Positions 36,505 through 44,970 of a stretch of DNA of 64,000 nucleotides are shown here, one piece after another (within the stretch, counting starts at the first letter, position 1; the number at the start of each line of letters is the position of its first letter). The notes below the pieces were generated by a model, which saw nothing but the letters and a program-made list of their open reading frames with translations, searched no databases and was not told the DNA's origin. The DNA is from Phycisphaerae bacterium (GTDB taxonomy: Bacteria; Planctomycetota; Phycisphaerae; UBA1845; UTPLA1). A program made the position numbers and the translations under genes. Location of the stretch: the NCBI GenBank assembly GCA_023150615.1, contig JAKLKO010000007.1:45016-109015 (forward strand). The letters run 5' to 3'.

Positions 36505-37587
36505 TTACTCCTGGACGATCTTCATCGCATGGCCATCCGGGTCGCGGACGATGAATGCCTTTCGGCTCGCGGGCTGCGATGCGGCCGGTTCAGTGATTCC
36601 GGCGGACACGAATCGGGCCCCGTTGGCGCGCAGGTTGTCCGCGAGGCGCTCAACGTGTCGCGACACCAGCGTCGTTTGCCAATGCAGCAGGTCGTTCGAC
36701 CGGGCGTCCGGCGGATAGAGCCGTCCGTCGCGCGGATGGAGGTACTCCAGGAACTCGATCGCCGGACCGGCCGGCGCGCGCAGTGTCGTGATTCGCAGGT
36801 GGGCACCGGGGACGTTGTTCAGATCCTCCTGTTCCATACCGTAGTTTTCGCTGCCGCCCACGACCTTGAATCCCAGCTTGTCGCGGTAGAACCGCAGGCT
36901 TGCTTCCGTGTCCCCGACGACGATCGCCGTGTGGTCGATCCCGAGAAAAAGCCGTGCGGAGGCTGGCGGGACGCCGACGCCCCCCGGGCGGCGCCATTTC
37001 GGGTGGCCTTTGTCGGGCGGGAATTCCAGCACCTCCAGGAAGTGGCCGTCCGGGTCGCGAAAGTAGAACGCCTTGATCCCAGCCGCGTTCTTGTTCCAGT
37101 CGGGCAGACGTTGCGGATCCTTCGAGGCGTGGCGAACCATCTTCTCGTGCAGCCAGGCATGCGCCTTCTCCATGTCGCGGACGACGATGGCGATGTGCTG
37201 AAACCAGCGGTCGTTGCTGCGTGAGTCGGCGGGGAATAGTCGGCCCCTGGGCGATTCGTACTCCGTCAGTTCGATGAACTCGTCTCCGAGGTTCAAGCGC
37301 GCCGTCCGCGCCCTTGGCGACGGCAGTCCCTGAAGTCGGCCGAACTCGTTGCCAGAGAGCTTCGTCTCCGAAACCTTCTCGAAGGTCAGCACGTCGGTGT
37401 AGAACGAGACGGCACGGTCGAGGTCGGAAACGGTCATGCCGACTGCGGCGACGGCGTCGACCGCTGCGCCCCTCGGGTCCAACGTATCGGCGAGAGATTG
37501 CGCGAGTAGCGTCGCTGCGGAGCGCGTCAGGAGGATGATCGCGACAAAGGTGCCGCGCTGCCATCTTGCGACGAGTGCATGAGCCAT
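36505..37587 (-). CDS. Secreted protein with two glyoxalase/VOC domains
   Basis: The start at 37587 gives 360 residues with a Sec signal peptide (GTFVAIILLTRSAATLLAQS). Two vicinal-oxygen-chelate modules follow: residues about 48-205 (VGMTVSDLDRAVSFYTDVL to FYFRDPDGHFLEVLEF) and about 217-358 (GIDHTAIVVGDTEASLRFYR to FIVRDPDGHAMKIV). Metal ligands His and Glu are present in each half. VOC proteins act as dioxygenases, glyoxalases or binding proteins, so the reaction is unknown. It lies in an operon with olsF and has an ECF-type promoter motif. Confidence 0.85.
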   Translation of the reverse strand: MAHALVARWQRGTFVAIILLTRSAATLLAQSLADTLDPRGAAVDAVAAVGMTVSDLDRAVSFYTDVLTFEKVSETKLSGNEFGRLQGLPSPRARTARLNLGDEFIELTEYESPRGRLFPADSRSNDRWFQHIAIVVRDMEKAHAWLHEKMVRHASKDPQRLPDWNKNAAGIKAFYFRDPDGHFLEVLEFPPDKGHPKWRRPGGVGVPPASARLFLGIDHTAIVVGDTEASLRFYRDKLGFKVVGGSENYGMEQEDLNNVPGAHLRITTLRAPAGPAIEFLEYLHPRDGRLYPPDARSNDLLHWQTTLVSRHVERLADNLRANGARFVSAGITEPAASQPASRKAFIVRDPDGHAMKIVQE

Positions 37588-37608
37588 CGGAGTTCCGTTC
37601 AGGAGTGT

Positions 37609-37635
37609 GAGATGCACGACGTTCCCATCGGTTTC
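37609..37635 (-). promoter_or_regulatory. ECF-type promoter motif, glyoxalase-olsF operon
   Basis: On the minus strand GAAAC (37635-37631) and CATCTC (37614-37609) are 16 bases apart, 21 bases before the start at 37587. It begins at the stop codon of the aquaporin gene. Confidence 0.45.
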
Positions 37636-38461
37636 AGGGGCGTCCGGCATCGCGGTCGGTCGACGCCGTCCGCGGCCGCAGTTGCTCAAACTCGCACCGG
37701 AAGATGCAGCGACGATCGTTGCAATGGTCCAGTTTCGCACAGTAGACGTGGTTGTGGAACGGCAGCGCCGCGTACACTCCCGACGCCAGCAGCATTCCGG
37801 CGAGAGGAGCGGTGAGGTAGACCCAGAACGCCTTCCAGTGACGCGCGACGACCGCCGAGCCGAACGTTCGAGCCGGGTTGAGGCTCATCCCCGAGAGCGG
37901 GGCTTCAAACGTGATGTACAGCGCGACGAGCGATCCGGCGAAGAGGCCGGTGTAGGCTGTCAGCACAGCGTCGTTGCTGACGTACAGGACCATGAACATC
38001 ATGCCAAAAGCGATCGCAAGCTCTGCACCCCAGGCCACCATCACGCCGAAGCGACCCGGCGCCGTGACGACGTGGTTGACCGACGCATGTCGGAGCCAGT
38101 CACGCAAGGCGAATCGAGCAATCGTGACACCGAAAACCGCGCCAAGCAACTGGGCCACGACGTAGAAGTGCGCATCCCAAGGCGCGACCTTGCCGCGACT
38201 GAAGAACGTCAGCGTCGTGGCGGGATTCATGTGCGCCCCGGATTGCCGGCCCCAGGGCGAGTAGATCAGCCCCATGGCGGTCAAGCCCATCGCCAAACCC
38301 ATCAGCACGCGCCGCGCGAACGAACTGCGTAGAGCGCGGCGACCCGGCCCATCGGGATGTTCGAGCAGCGTGCAGAACGCACAGGCCGAGATCATGAAGG
38401 TGCCGAGGAGCGCAGCTTCCATCAGGTATTCGGGCCAATGGAGAGACAGCGCGTCAAACAT
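37634..38461 (-). CDS. MIP-family aquaporin
   Basis: The start at 38461 gives 275 residues with six helices and two half-helix loops. The NPA boxes are present as HMNPATTLTF near residue 85 and SLNPARTFGS near residue 200. The protein has extended ends; the C-terminus after the last helix is Cys-rich (YCAKLDHCNDRRCIFRC), unusual for the family. It conducts water or small uncharged solutes. It overlaps the debranching enzyme gene by 8 bases, so both should be expressed together, perhaps in response to osmotic change. Confidence 0.9.
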   Translation of the reverse strand: MFDALSLHWPEYLMEAALLGTFMISACAFCTLLEHPDGPGRRALRSSFARRVLMGLAMGLTAMGLIYSPWGRQSGAHMNPATTLTFFSRGKVAPWDAHFYVVAQLLGAVFGVTIARFALRDWLRHASVNHVVTAPGRFGVMVAWGAELAIAFGMMFMVLYVSNDAVLTAYTGLFAGSLVALYITFEAPLSGMSLNPARTFGSAVVARHWKAFWVYLTAPLAGMLLASGVYAALPFHNHVYCAKLDHCNDRRCIFRCEFEQLRPRTASTDRDAGRP

Positions 38462-40472
38462 GGCGTCCCTTAGGCTGCGGCGCGGCGGCCGTCTCGGCCA
38501 TCGCACGCGACAGTCGCCGTGCGCCGGTTGCCGGCCGATCGGCCAGAACGACGTGCTCGAGTCGCAGCAGTTCGCTGAGCGACCAGGCCTGGAACGGGCA
38601 GCCGCCCGGCGCGTGCGGCGGCGCGCCATCCGCGACTTCGGACACGTGTCCCAGCCCGGCCTGATTCGGCTGATCCATGAGCGGCGCGACAAACCGCGCG
38701 CGGGCCTCGCGACGCGCTTCTGGCGTGTCACCGCGCACCCGCAGCCACGCCTCCACGAACGGGCCGATCAGCCACGGCCAGACCGTGCCTTGGTGGTATG
38801 CCCCATCGCGTTCGTGCACGCCGTCGCGATAATGCGGCGCGTATTCCGGGTCATCGGGGGCCAACGAGCGCAGCCCGAGCGGCGTCCAGAGCCGCTGTTC
38901 CACAGCATCGACAATCTTCCGCGCCCGATCATTCTCGATGAGCGCGATCGGCAACCCGCCCACGGCGAAGATCTGGTTCGGCCGAAAGCGCGGATCGGCC
39001 TTGCCCGGACGGTGGTCGCAATCGACCACATCGTAGAGACATCCGGCGTCGCTCCAGAATCGGCTGCGAAAGCTATCCCGGCCGCGGACGAAGAGCTCCG
39101 CCCAGTGGTCCGAAAGGTGCCGAGCAGACCAGAGTGCGTTCAGCCAGAGCGCCTGCACTTCCACCGGCTTGCCGATGCGCGGCGTAACGACCCAATCGCC
39201 GACCTTGGCGTCCATCCAGGTGAGCTGCACGCCGGGTTGGCCGGCGGCGAGCAATCCATCGTCAGCGCAGCGGATGCCGAAGCGCGTCCCACTCGCATAA
39301 CCGGTGAGAATCGCCTGCACGGCGTTCTCAAGCCGTTTCCGGTCGTCGCGCGGAACGCGGCACTTTCCGTCATCCACGGCCGCGAGGTATTCATGCACGG
39401 CGACGATGTACCAGAGCGATGCATCGACGGCGTTGTATTCGGGAGCTTCGCCGTGATCTGGGAAGCGGTTCGGCAGCATCCCTTCGGAGACCGCGCCGGA
39501 CCATTCGAGCAGAATCGAACGGGCATCGTCGAATCGGCCGGTCGCCAGGCACAGTCCGCGCAGTGCAATGAATGTGTCGCGGCCCCAGTCCGTGAACCAC
39601 GGATAGCCCGCGACGATCGTCTTTCCATCGCCGCGCTTCACCAGGTAGGCGTCGGCCGCGCGGTGTAATGGAGAAGGGAAGCGCGCACGGCGCTTGCGTT
39701 CGGCGCTGCGAAGCGTCGCCAGCGAACGCACGGCGTCGGGCGCGTTCGGGATGGCCTGCTGCCCTTCCGGGCCAGCGCCGACCAGCCAGGCAGCCTCGCC
39801 CGCAGATAGTTCAAAACGAAGCACGCCGGGCGCGGCAAGGTCTTCGACACAATCCAGTCCGCGGCGCTGTTCTTCTGAATAGTGGAAATTTCGATACCAG
39901 TAGGGCTCGTGCCGATACTCGGCGTTCGAACATGAAACGATCTCCGGCACGCCGTCGTACGTCTGCCAGAACAGGCATCCGTCGCGCTGCTGGGGCGCGA
40001 ATCGCAGAGACGAGTTCTCGTGATGCAATGCGTGATAGTCGCGGCCGGACAGGAACGCACGTACACACAGCGTGATCCCGGCCCGCAGTTCGAGCAATCG
40101 CCAGGATACTGCAACCAGCGGCGAACCGTGCCGGACGAAAATCTCCTGTTGAACCGGTGTGCCGTCCTTCAGGCGGAACACCCATGTTGGCCACGGTTCG
40201 GTCGTGAACGACTCCGGATCATGCCCATTGTCCGGATGAATGACGCCGGGGGCGTATTGCTGCGACGAAAGCGGGAACGTCCCGTCGGGCGTCTCGATCC
40301 ACGCGTCGAAGCCGTTGACGAGCATCATCCGGCCCGTCGGCGGATTTGTAGCCGTCAGCAGCAACCCGTGATAGCGGCGTGTCCGTACGCCGCCGACCGT
40401 GCCGGAAGCGAAGCCGCCCAGCCCGTCGGCTTCTAGCCACTCAGCGCCAGCGTCAATAGCCTGCGTCATCAT
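38454..40472 (-). CDS. Glycogen debranching enzyme (amylo-alpha-1,6-glucosidase family)
   Basis: The 672-residue protein has an N-terminal beta-sandwich (EWLEADGLGGFASGTVGG, then RTRRYHGLLLT) and a C-terminal (alpha/alpha)6 barrel (YPWFTDWGRDTFIALRGL, NAVDASLWYIVAVHEYL, EVQALWLNALWS, HQGTVWPWLIGP). Acidic residues in WGRDT and the VDAS loop are the likely catalytic positions. It releases side-chain glucose from glycogen or related alpha-glucans in the cytoplasm. It is translationally coupled to the aquaporin, an unusual partner suggesting osmotic or stress control. An ECF-type promoter motif lies upstream. Confidence 0.9.
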   Translation of the reverse strand: MMTQAIDAGAEWLEADGLGGFASGTVGGVRTRRYHGLLLTATNPPTGRMMLVNGFDAWIETPDGTFPLSSQQYAPGVIHPDNGHDPESFTTEPWPTWVFRLKDGTPVQQEIFVRHGSPLVAVSWRLLELRAGITLCVRAFLSGRDYHALHHENSSLRFAPQQRDGCLFWQTYDGVPEIVSCSNAEYRHEPYWYRNFHYSEEQRRGLDCVEDLAAPGVLRFELSAGEAAWLVGAGPEGQQAIPNAPDAVRSLATLRSAERKRRARFPSPLHRAADAYLVKRGDGKTIVAGYPWFTDWGRDTFIALRGLCLATGRFDDARSILLEWSGAVSEGMLPNRFPDHGEAPEYNAVDASLWYIVAVHEYLAAVDDGKCRVPRDDRKRLENAVQAILTGYASGTRFGIRCADDGLLAAGQPGVQLTWMDAKVGDWVVTPRIGKPVEVQALWLNALWSARHLSDHWAELFVRGRDSFRSRFWSDAGCLYDVVDCDHRPGKADPRFRPNQIFAVGGLPIALIENDRARKIVDAVEQRLWTPLGLRSLAPDDPEYAPHYRDGVHERDGAYHQGTVWPWLIGPFVEAWLRVRGDTPEARREARARFVAPLMDQPNQAGLGHVSEVADGAPPHAPGGCPFQAWSLSELLRLEHVVLADRPATGARRLSRAMAETAAAPQPKGRHV

Positions 40473-40538
40473 TCACCCTCTCCGATGGGCACAGGACAGG
40501 CGCGAACTCGGAAGCGACACCAATCGTCGTTGTGAAAT

Positions 40539-40565
40539 TGGATGCGGCACGCACGGGATGGTTTC
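40539..40565 (-). promoter_or_regulatory. ECF-type promoter motif, debranching enzyme-aquaporin operon
   Basis: On the minus strand GAAAC (40565-40561) and CATCCA (40544-40539) are 16 bases apart, 66 bases before the start at 40472. Confidence 0.45.
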
Positions 40566-40583
40566 TGCCGGCGATTTGCCGTT

Positions 40584-40829
40584 TCAGGGATTTCCCGGAC
40601 GGCTGGCCAGGATCGCTCGCACCAGTTCCTCGGGCGCGCTCGCGGGAACCGGCTCATCGTCCGGCGTCCTGGACAGGCGAGCAAGCTCAACCGTCAGCTC
40701 GTAGGACGTCAGATACCTGCGACACGCGGAGCACATCGTCAGGTGCAGGTTGAACATCGCCCGCGGCCGCCACGGCAATTCCCCGTCCGTGTACTGCATC
40801 AGGAATTGCGCGATCTCGCGACAGGTCAT
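40584..40829 (-). CDS. Short zinc-finger anti-sigma-like protein (zf-HC2)
   Basis: The start at 40829 has GAGG 5 bases upstream and gives 81 residues; a GTG at 40895 is possible. A zf-HC2 motif is visible: CREIAQFLMQYTDGEL followed by FNLHLTMCSACRRYL (Cys, then His-x3-Cys-x2-Cys). Such domains bind ECF sigma factors. Unlike typical anti-sigma factors there is no membrane helix and no sigma gene beside it. It sits downstream of the SMP-30 gene. It may act on a distant ECF factor such as that at 54505-55164, which is inference. Confidence 0.75.
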   Translation of the reverse strand: MTCREIAQFLMQYTDGELPWRPRAMFNLHLTMCSACRRYLTSYELTVELARLSRTPDDEPVPASAPEELVRAILASRPGNP

Positions 40830-40903
40830 CGGCGCCTCAATCGCCTTGGATGCGGTGGAATGGGAATCGTAACGCTGGGCGACCGTGTCGGACACCGGCT
40901 CTG

Positions 40904-42586
40904 TCAGTGCCCACGCGCAGCCTGTGTTTCCCCGACGCGCGGACGCAGGCCCGGTACGTTCAACCGGATGCGATAGATGCTCGTCTGCGCCGCCCAGTAA
41001 AGCGTCTGGCCGTCGTCATCGCCCCACGCCAGGTTGTGCGGGTGTTCGGGGCCGCGGAGCGTGCCGAGGTGCTTGCCGTCGGGCGAGAGAATCCACAGGC
41101 CGCCGGGGCCGGAGACGTACACGTTGCCGCGCTGATCGACCTTGATGCCGTCGATCGCGTCCTCGCCCGGGGCCGGCGTCATGTCGAAGAACACGCGGCC
41201 GTTCGTGGCGGCGCCGTCCGCGGCGATGTCGTAGCGCATGATGACCTTCTTCTTCTCGTCCCAGTCGCCGACGTACAACTGTTTTTCGTCGGGCGAGAAC
41301 GCGATGCCGTTCGGGCCGGTCATGTCGTTCGTGACGAGTTTGAGCTTGCCGTCGATCAGGCAGTAGACACCCGTGTAGGGTGACTCGCGACGCGGATCGC
41401 CGCCGAACTTCGGCAGGCCGAAGGGCGGGTCGGTGAAGAACAGCGCCCCATCCGAGCGGTACACGAGGTCGTTCGGGCTGTTGAGCCGCTTGCCGTCAAA
41501 CCGATCGATGAGGACGGTAAGAACGCCGTTAGGCTCAAGCCGCGTGATGCGGCGATTGCCGTGTTCGCAGATGGTCAGCCGGCCGTCGCGGTCGAGCGTC
41601 AGGCCGTTGGAACCGGGCTGGCGGTACTCGCCGATGTCGACGCCCCTGTAGCCGCGCTTGGTGCGATAGACGTACACTTCGCCGTCGCGCGTGCAGCGGT
41701 AGATGACGTTGCAGTTCGGGTCGGAGAAGAGCAGATAGCCCTCGGCAATGGGCGTCGCGCCGGCGCCCGCGATCGTGGCGGGAACCCAGATCGGCCCCTC
41801 GGTGAACGTGAAGCCGGTCGCCGCCCGCTCCAATCGCGCATTGGACGGGACAATCGCGTCGAGCGCCGCGTCGCGCTTCTCGACATCTAGCTTGACTTCC
41901 TGCGCCCTGCTCCCGCGCTGTGGGCGGTAGAAATCCAGCGTGGCCGAACGCACCCAAACGAAGTTCGCCGGCGGGTCGGAGAGCGGGCCGTTGGCCGCGA
42001 AGATCGCGAGCTGAAATTGCTGGCCGGGCTTCGCGTCCCAGGTGAGCACGACCCGATTCGGCGCGTTCCAGCCGCCGATGAGCGGGCCGCCGGACTGACC
42101 GAGTACTTGGGGAAGCTTTCCGTTGACCCAAACCTCGGCGTAGTCGTCCATGACGATTTCGAAGACGGAAGTTGCTCCCGTCGTATCGAACGTGCCGACT
42201 TTTTCCGGAATAGTGACCTTCAGCCGGTACCAGTTGAACGCCAGTCGCCCAGTCGATCGGCGCGCGTCCAACGTGTTCGGGTCCAGCACTTGCCATCGGC
42301 TGTCGTCGAAGTCGGCCGCGCCGGCATGCGGCTCGATATCGTGCGTTCGGCTGGGCTTGCCGCTGGCCTTCAGGTCGGGCCCCGGCTCGCGATGATCGAC
42401 TTCGACAATGCGCGCGTCGCTGTAGCGCCATCGTCCCTTGACGAGTTCGACGCCCTCGCGCGTTGCAAGATCGACGATCGCGTCGGGGACATTGGCTGGC
42501 GCGTCCGAACCCGCAACGGCCACACACCCGACGCCACCGAGCACGGCGAGTATCAGCCTGAATCCATTCCGACTCGCACTTCGCAT
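40904..42586 (-). CDS. Secreted SMP-30/gluconolactonase-like protein with N-terminal beta-sandwich
   Basis: The start at 42586 is followed by a Sec signal peptide (FRLILAVLGGVGCVAVAGS). Residues about 60-250 form a sugar-binding-like beta-sandwich (FNWYRLKVTIPEK, YAEVWVNGKLPQ, WVRSATLDFYRP). Residues about 280-560 form a six-bladed propeller of the SMP-30 family (FTEGPIWVP, GSNGLTLDRDGRLTICEHGN, LNSPNDLVYRSDGALFFTDPP, GPNGIAFSPDEKQLYVGDW). Conserved Glu, Asn and Asp residues bind calcium or zinc. It likely hydrolyses a sugar lactone in the periplasm, consistent with the nearby GMC and SDR sugar oxidoreductases. Confidence 0.88.
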   Translation of the reverse strand: MRSASRNGFRLILAVLGGVGCVAVAGSDAPANVPDAIVDLATREGVELVKGRWRYSDARIVEVDHREPGPDLKASGKPSRTHDIEPHAGAADFDDSRWQVLDPNTLDARRSTGRLAFNWYRLKVTIPEKVGTFDTTGATSVFEIVMDDYAEVWVNGKLPQVLGQSGGPLIGGWNAPNRVVLTWDAKPGQQFQLAIFAANGPLSDPPANFVWVRSATLDFYRPQRGSRAQEVKLDVEKRDAALDAIVPSNARLERAATGFTFTEGPIWVPATIAGAGATPIAEGYLLFSDPNCNVIYRCTRDGEVYVYRTKRGYRGVDIGEYRQPGSNGLTLDRDGRLTICEHGNRRITRLEPNGVLTVLIDRFDGKRLNSPNDLVYRSDGALFFTDPPFGLPKFGGDPRRESPYTGVYCLIDGKLKLVTNDMTGPNGIAFSPDEKQLYVGDWDEKKKVIMRYDIAADGAATNGRVFFDMTPAPGEDAIDGIKVDQRGNVYVSGPGGLWILSPDGKHLGTLRGPEHPHNLAWGDDDGQTLYWAAQTSIYRIRLNVPGLRPRVGETQAARGH

Positions 42587-42639
42587 TGTCGTTCGTCCTG
42601 TTGCTACCCGGCGCATTCGCGCCGGCTGCTTTTCATGGG

Positions 42640-43149
42640 TCACAGACCGTTCCGCTTGACCAACCCGGGCCAATTCCTCTCCGCCTTGACGAGGTTGCCC
42701 GGAACGTCCTTTTGCCAGAGTTCCCAGGCCTTCTTATTGTGCTGAAGCACCAGACGTCCGTTGATGATCTCGAAGAACTCGACGCTGATCGGCGAAATCT
42801 TGTCGATGGACGCGGCGTAGCCGCAGAAACCTCCAAACTGCGGCTCATATTTCGCGGGATTCCTCTCGAACTCGGCCTTGTTTTCCGCGGACGCGAAGTA
42901 GTAGATCGCGCCCTTGTAGGCCGTCTGGTACTTCGGATCGCCCTTCACCGGTTTGTGTTCGGTGAAGAACGCCACCGGATCGTGGCCGCCCTGTAGCGCC
43001 ACGCCGTTCTTATCGACGTTGACGAGGAATTTGCCTCGGACCGGCTCGCCGGGCGATGCACTCACGACCGGCGGATGTGCCACCGTCGCACAGCCGCACA
43101 GGAGGCTAAGACGGCCAGACAGGGCCATCAGGGAAATCGTTCGTTTCAT
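42640..43149 (-). CDS. YHS-domain lipoprotein
   Basis: The 169-residue protein has a signal peptide that ends SLLCGCATVA, with Cys20 in a lipobox-like context. The body is a YHS domain (LQGGHDPVAFFTEHKPVKGD, AIYYFASAENKAEFERNPAKY, PQFGGFCGYAASI). YHS domains bind metals. A close relative is fused to the peroxiredoxin at 30207-31145, so this genome keeps at least two envelope YHS proteins. It stands between the SMP-30 gene and the GlcG-cupin gene on the same strand. Confidence 0.88.
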   Translation of the reverse strand: MKRTISLMALSGRLSLLCGCATVAHPPVVSASPGEPVRGKFLVNVDKNGVALQGGHDPVAFFTEHKPVKGDPKYQTAYKGAIYYFASAENKAEFERNPAKYEPQFGGFCGYAASIDKISPISVEFFEIINGRLVLQHNKKAWELWQKDVPGNLVKAERNWPGLVKRNGL

Positions 43150-43186
43150 CTGTGTCTCCAGAATTTCGATCGAAATTCGGCGCTGC

Positions 43187-44071
43187 CTACGAACGCACTT
43201 TCACGACGTAGTACAGCAGCGGGCCGTTTACTTCCTTGAACCAATGCGGAACACCGCGCGGAACGATGATCACGTCGCCCTTGGCCAGCGTCCGCGTCTG
43301 GCCGCCTTCAATCCGCGTGCCGCGAATCTCACCTGTCGCGGTCTCCTTTGGATCGACGACAGCGCCGCCGGTGACGAGCGTTGCGGCGCCTTCCTGGATG
43401 TACACGACGTCCGCTTCATCGCGATGCACTTCCGCCTGGCCCGGACCGTCGCGTCGGCTGGGGTTGACGGCGCAGCTCACGGCCGCGTTTCCAGTGAAGA
43501 GCGGTTCGCCCTTCGCGAAAGCGGCAGCGACTCGATCGCGACCAAAGTAGGCAACTTCGTCGGTCGCGGTCAGCGGCTTCGACATGGCAGCCGAGCTTGC
43601 ACGCAGTGAATTCGCACCGGCGATCGCGATGTCTTCGTCCTGCTGTTGGTTGGCGGCGCCGCTCACTCCGACGGCGCCTACCACCTGGCCTTCAACCACG
43701 ATGGGAACGCCGCCCTGGAGCGGTGTGAAATCCGGCAGCGCCACCATCGCGGTCCGCCCATTCTTGATGATGTCCTCAAATGCCTTGGTCGGTTTCTTGA
43801 ACATCGCCGCGGTGCGGGCCTTGCCGATCGAGATATTGGCCCCGGCGGAGAAAGTGCCGTCGATGCGATGCACGGCGATCAAGTTGCCGCCGTCATCGAC
43901 GACGGCAATCACGCCGGTGGCATTGTTCTTCTTCGCTTCGGACTCGCACGCCGCCAAAACCGTCTTGGCGCCGTCGAGGGTCAGCGTTCTCTTCTCGACA
44001 ACCTGCGCCCGGGCCGACGCGGCCAGGCACACGCCGGCGGCGATACAGACTGCGACGTGATTGCGGTTCAT
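43187..44071 (-). CDS. Secreted GlcG/HbpS-like domain fused to a cupin domain
   Basis: The 294-residue protein has a Sec signal peptide (VAVCIAAGVCLAASARAQ). Residues about 30-170 form a GlcG/HbpS-type haem-degrading domain (GVIAVVDDGGNLIAVHRIDG, ISIGKARTAAMF, GGVPIVVEGQVVGAVGVSGA). Residues about 195-290 form a cupin (AEVHRDEADVVYIQEGAATL, then VIIVPRGVPHWFKEV) with metal-binding His and Glu. HbpS-like proteins bind haem or cobalamin outside the cell. The fusion suggests a metal- or haem-dependent oxidative-stress sensor or enzyme. Confidence 0.87.
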   Translation of the reverse strand: MNRNHVAVCIAAGVCLAASARAQVVEKRTLTLDGAKTVLAACESEAKKNNATGVIAVVDDGGNLIAVHRIDGTFSAGANISIGKARTAAMFKKPTKAFEDIIKNGRTAMVALPDFTPLQGGVPIVVEGQVVGAVGVSGAANQQQDEDIAIAGANSLRASSAAMSKPLTATDEVAYFGRDRVAAAFAKGEPLFTGNAAVSCAVNPSRRDGPGQAEVHRDEADVVYIQEGAATLVTGGAVVDPKETATGEIRGTRIEGGQTRTLAKGDVIIVPRGVPHWFKEVNGPLLYYVVKVRS

Positions 44072-44158
44072 GTTGACTGTCTCCCGGTTTCTCGGCTTCG
44101 CACGTCGACGGTGGTCTCATTATCTAACGGTGCGCTTGCGTGGTCGTGGAGTCGTACA

Positions 44159-44241
44159 CCGGTTGAGCCTGTGGTCCGCGGCGAGCGGCGGCGTCGCACC
44201 CGCGTTGTCTTCATCGCCGCTACACGCACAGGCTCAACCGG
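44159..44241. repeat. Long inverted repeat (15-bp arms)
   Basis: CCGGTTGAGCCTGTG at 44159-44173 and its exact reverse complement at 44227-44241 enclose a 53-base GC-rich loop. It lies between the stop of the DM13 gene (44265) and the start of the GlcG gene (44071). It could act as a transcription barrier, or be a small non-coding mobile repeat. No T-tract follows. Confidence 0.7.
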
Positions 44242-44264
44242 CGGAATACGAGGATCGCGCGACG

Positions 44265-44732
44265 TTACTTGACCGTGCTCTCGAACGACGCCTCGCCGAG
44301 TAGCACTTCTGCCCACGCGCACCAGATCTGCACCTTGGCGATGTCCTGGATGTACGACGGGAGCGTGATGGTCTTGTTGAACTTGTCGCCGCCGACGAGG
44401 CCGCCTTTGACCATCAGTCGGTTCAGCAGATACACGTTCCCCTTCGAATCGACGACCTGCCAGTGCGGGGCCGGTGTGTCCGGCGTCTTGAAATCGTCGG
44501 ACAGCGTCAATACGTGCTTGCCATCCTTCATCTCGTGCGTGACCGTGCCGCCGTTGACCTTGGCGCCCTTGAACACGCTGGTTGTGTGCTTGTCACCCAT
44601 CATGTGCTTGTCGTCCATCATGGGTTTGCCGTCCCTGCTCTGCGCGAGCACGGTCGTTGCTGCCAGCGTGCCGAGAACGAGCATGGCGACGCCTGGCAGC
44701 GTGAGGGGAAACTCGCGAACTGCACGCATCAT
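44265..44732 (-). CDS. Secreted DM13-domain protein
   Basis: The start at 44732 gives 155 residues with a Sec signal peptide (PGVAMLVLGTLAATTVLAQ). A Met/His/Asp-rich linker follows (MMDDKHMMGDKHTT), which could bind copper. Residues about 50-150 form a DM13 domain (SVFKGAKVNGGTVTHEMKDG, DTPAPHWQVVDSKGNVYLL, ALVQIW-type ending with AKVQIWCAWAEVLLG). The DM13 Cys in QIWC is thought to take part in electron transfer. It probably handles metals or electrons in the periplasm. A motif of the ECF type is upstream. Confidence 0.85.
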   Translation of the reverse strand: MMRAVREFPLTLPGVAMLVLGTLAATTVLAQSRDGKPMMDDKHMMGDKHTTSVFKGAKVNGGTVTHEMKDGKHVLTLSDDFKTPDTPAPHWQVVDSKGNVYLLNRLMVKGGLVGGDKFNKTITLPSYIQDIAKVQIWCAWAEVLLGEASFESTVK

Positions 44733-44760
44733 CGAGCGACTCCTTGAAAAGAAGGTCTGA

Positions 44761-44779
44761 CACAGGGCACAACCCTGTG
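44761..44779. repeat. Short hairpin in the DM13 leader
   Basis: CACAGGG (44761-44767) and CCCTGTG (44773-44779) form a perfect 7-bp stem with a 5-base loop. It is located between the DM13 promoter motif and its start codon, so it could affect mRNA stability. Confidence 0.5.
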
Positions 44780-44866
44780 GTCTTGTGGCCCAGGGCCTGA
44801 ACCTGTGGATCGCCGGCCTGCTGCCGCACACGCGGCCTTGTCGGCAGCCGGCGAATTGCAGATGTG

Positions 44867-44893
44867 TGATGCGTCCGCGCCGGCGACGGTTAC
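44867..44893 (-). promoter_or_regulatory. ECF-type promoter motif, DM13 gene
   Basis: On the minus strand GTAAC (44893-44889) and CATCA (44871-44867) are 17 bases apart, 134 bases before the DM13 start. It is divergent from the site at 44944. Confidence 0.45.
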
Positions 44894-44943
44894 GCGATTG
44901 GCCTTCTGCGACGTGCCGATCGTCCATCCGGCCTCGTCCGCGC

Positions 44944-44970
44944 GTAACCGGCATGCGGATCATGCATCAA
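44944..44970 (+). promoter_or_regulatory. ECF-type promoter motif, glucosidase gene
   Basis: GTAAC (44944-44948) and CATCAA (44965-44970) are 16 bases apart, 46 bases before the glucosidase start. It matches the sites at 27653 and 30110 in both boxes and spacing. Confidence 0.55.
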
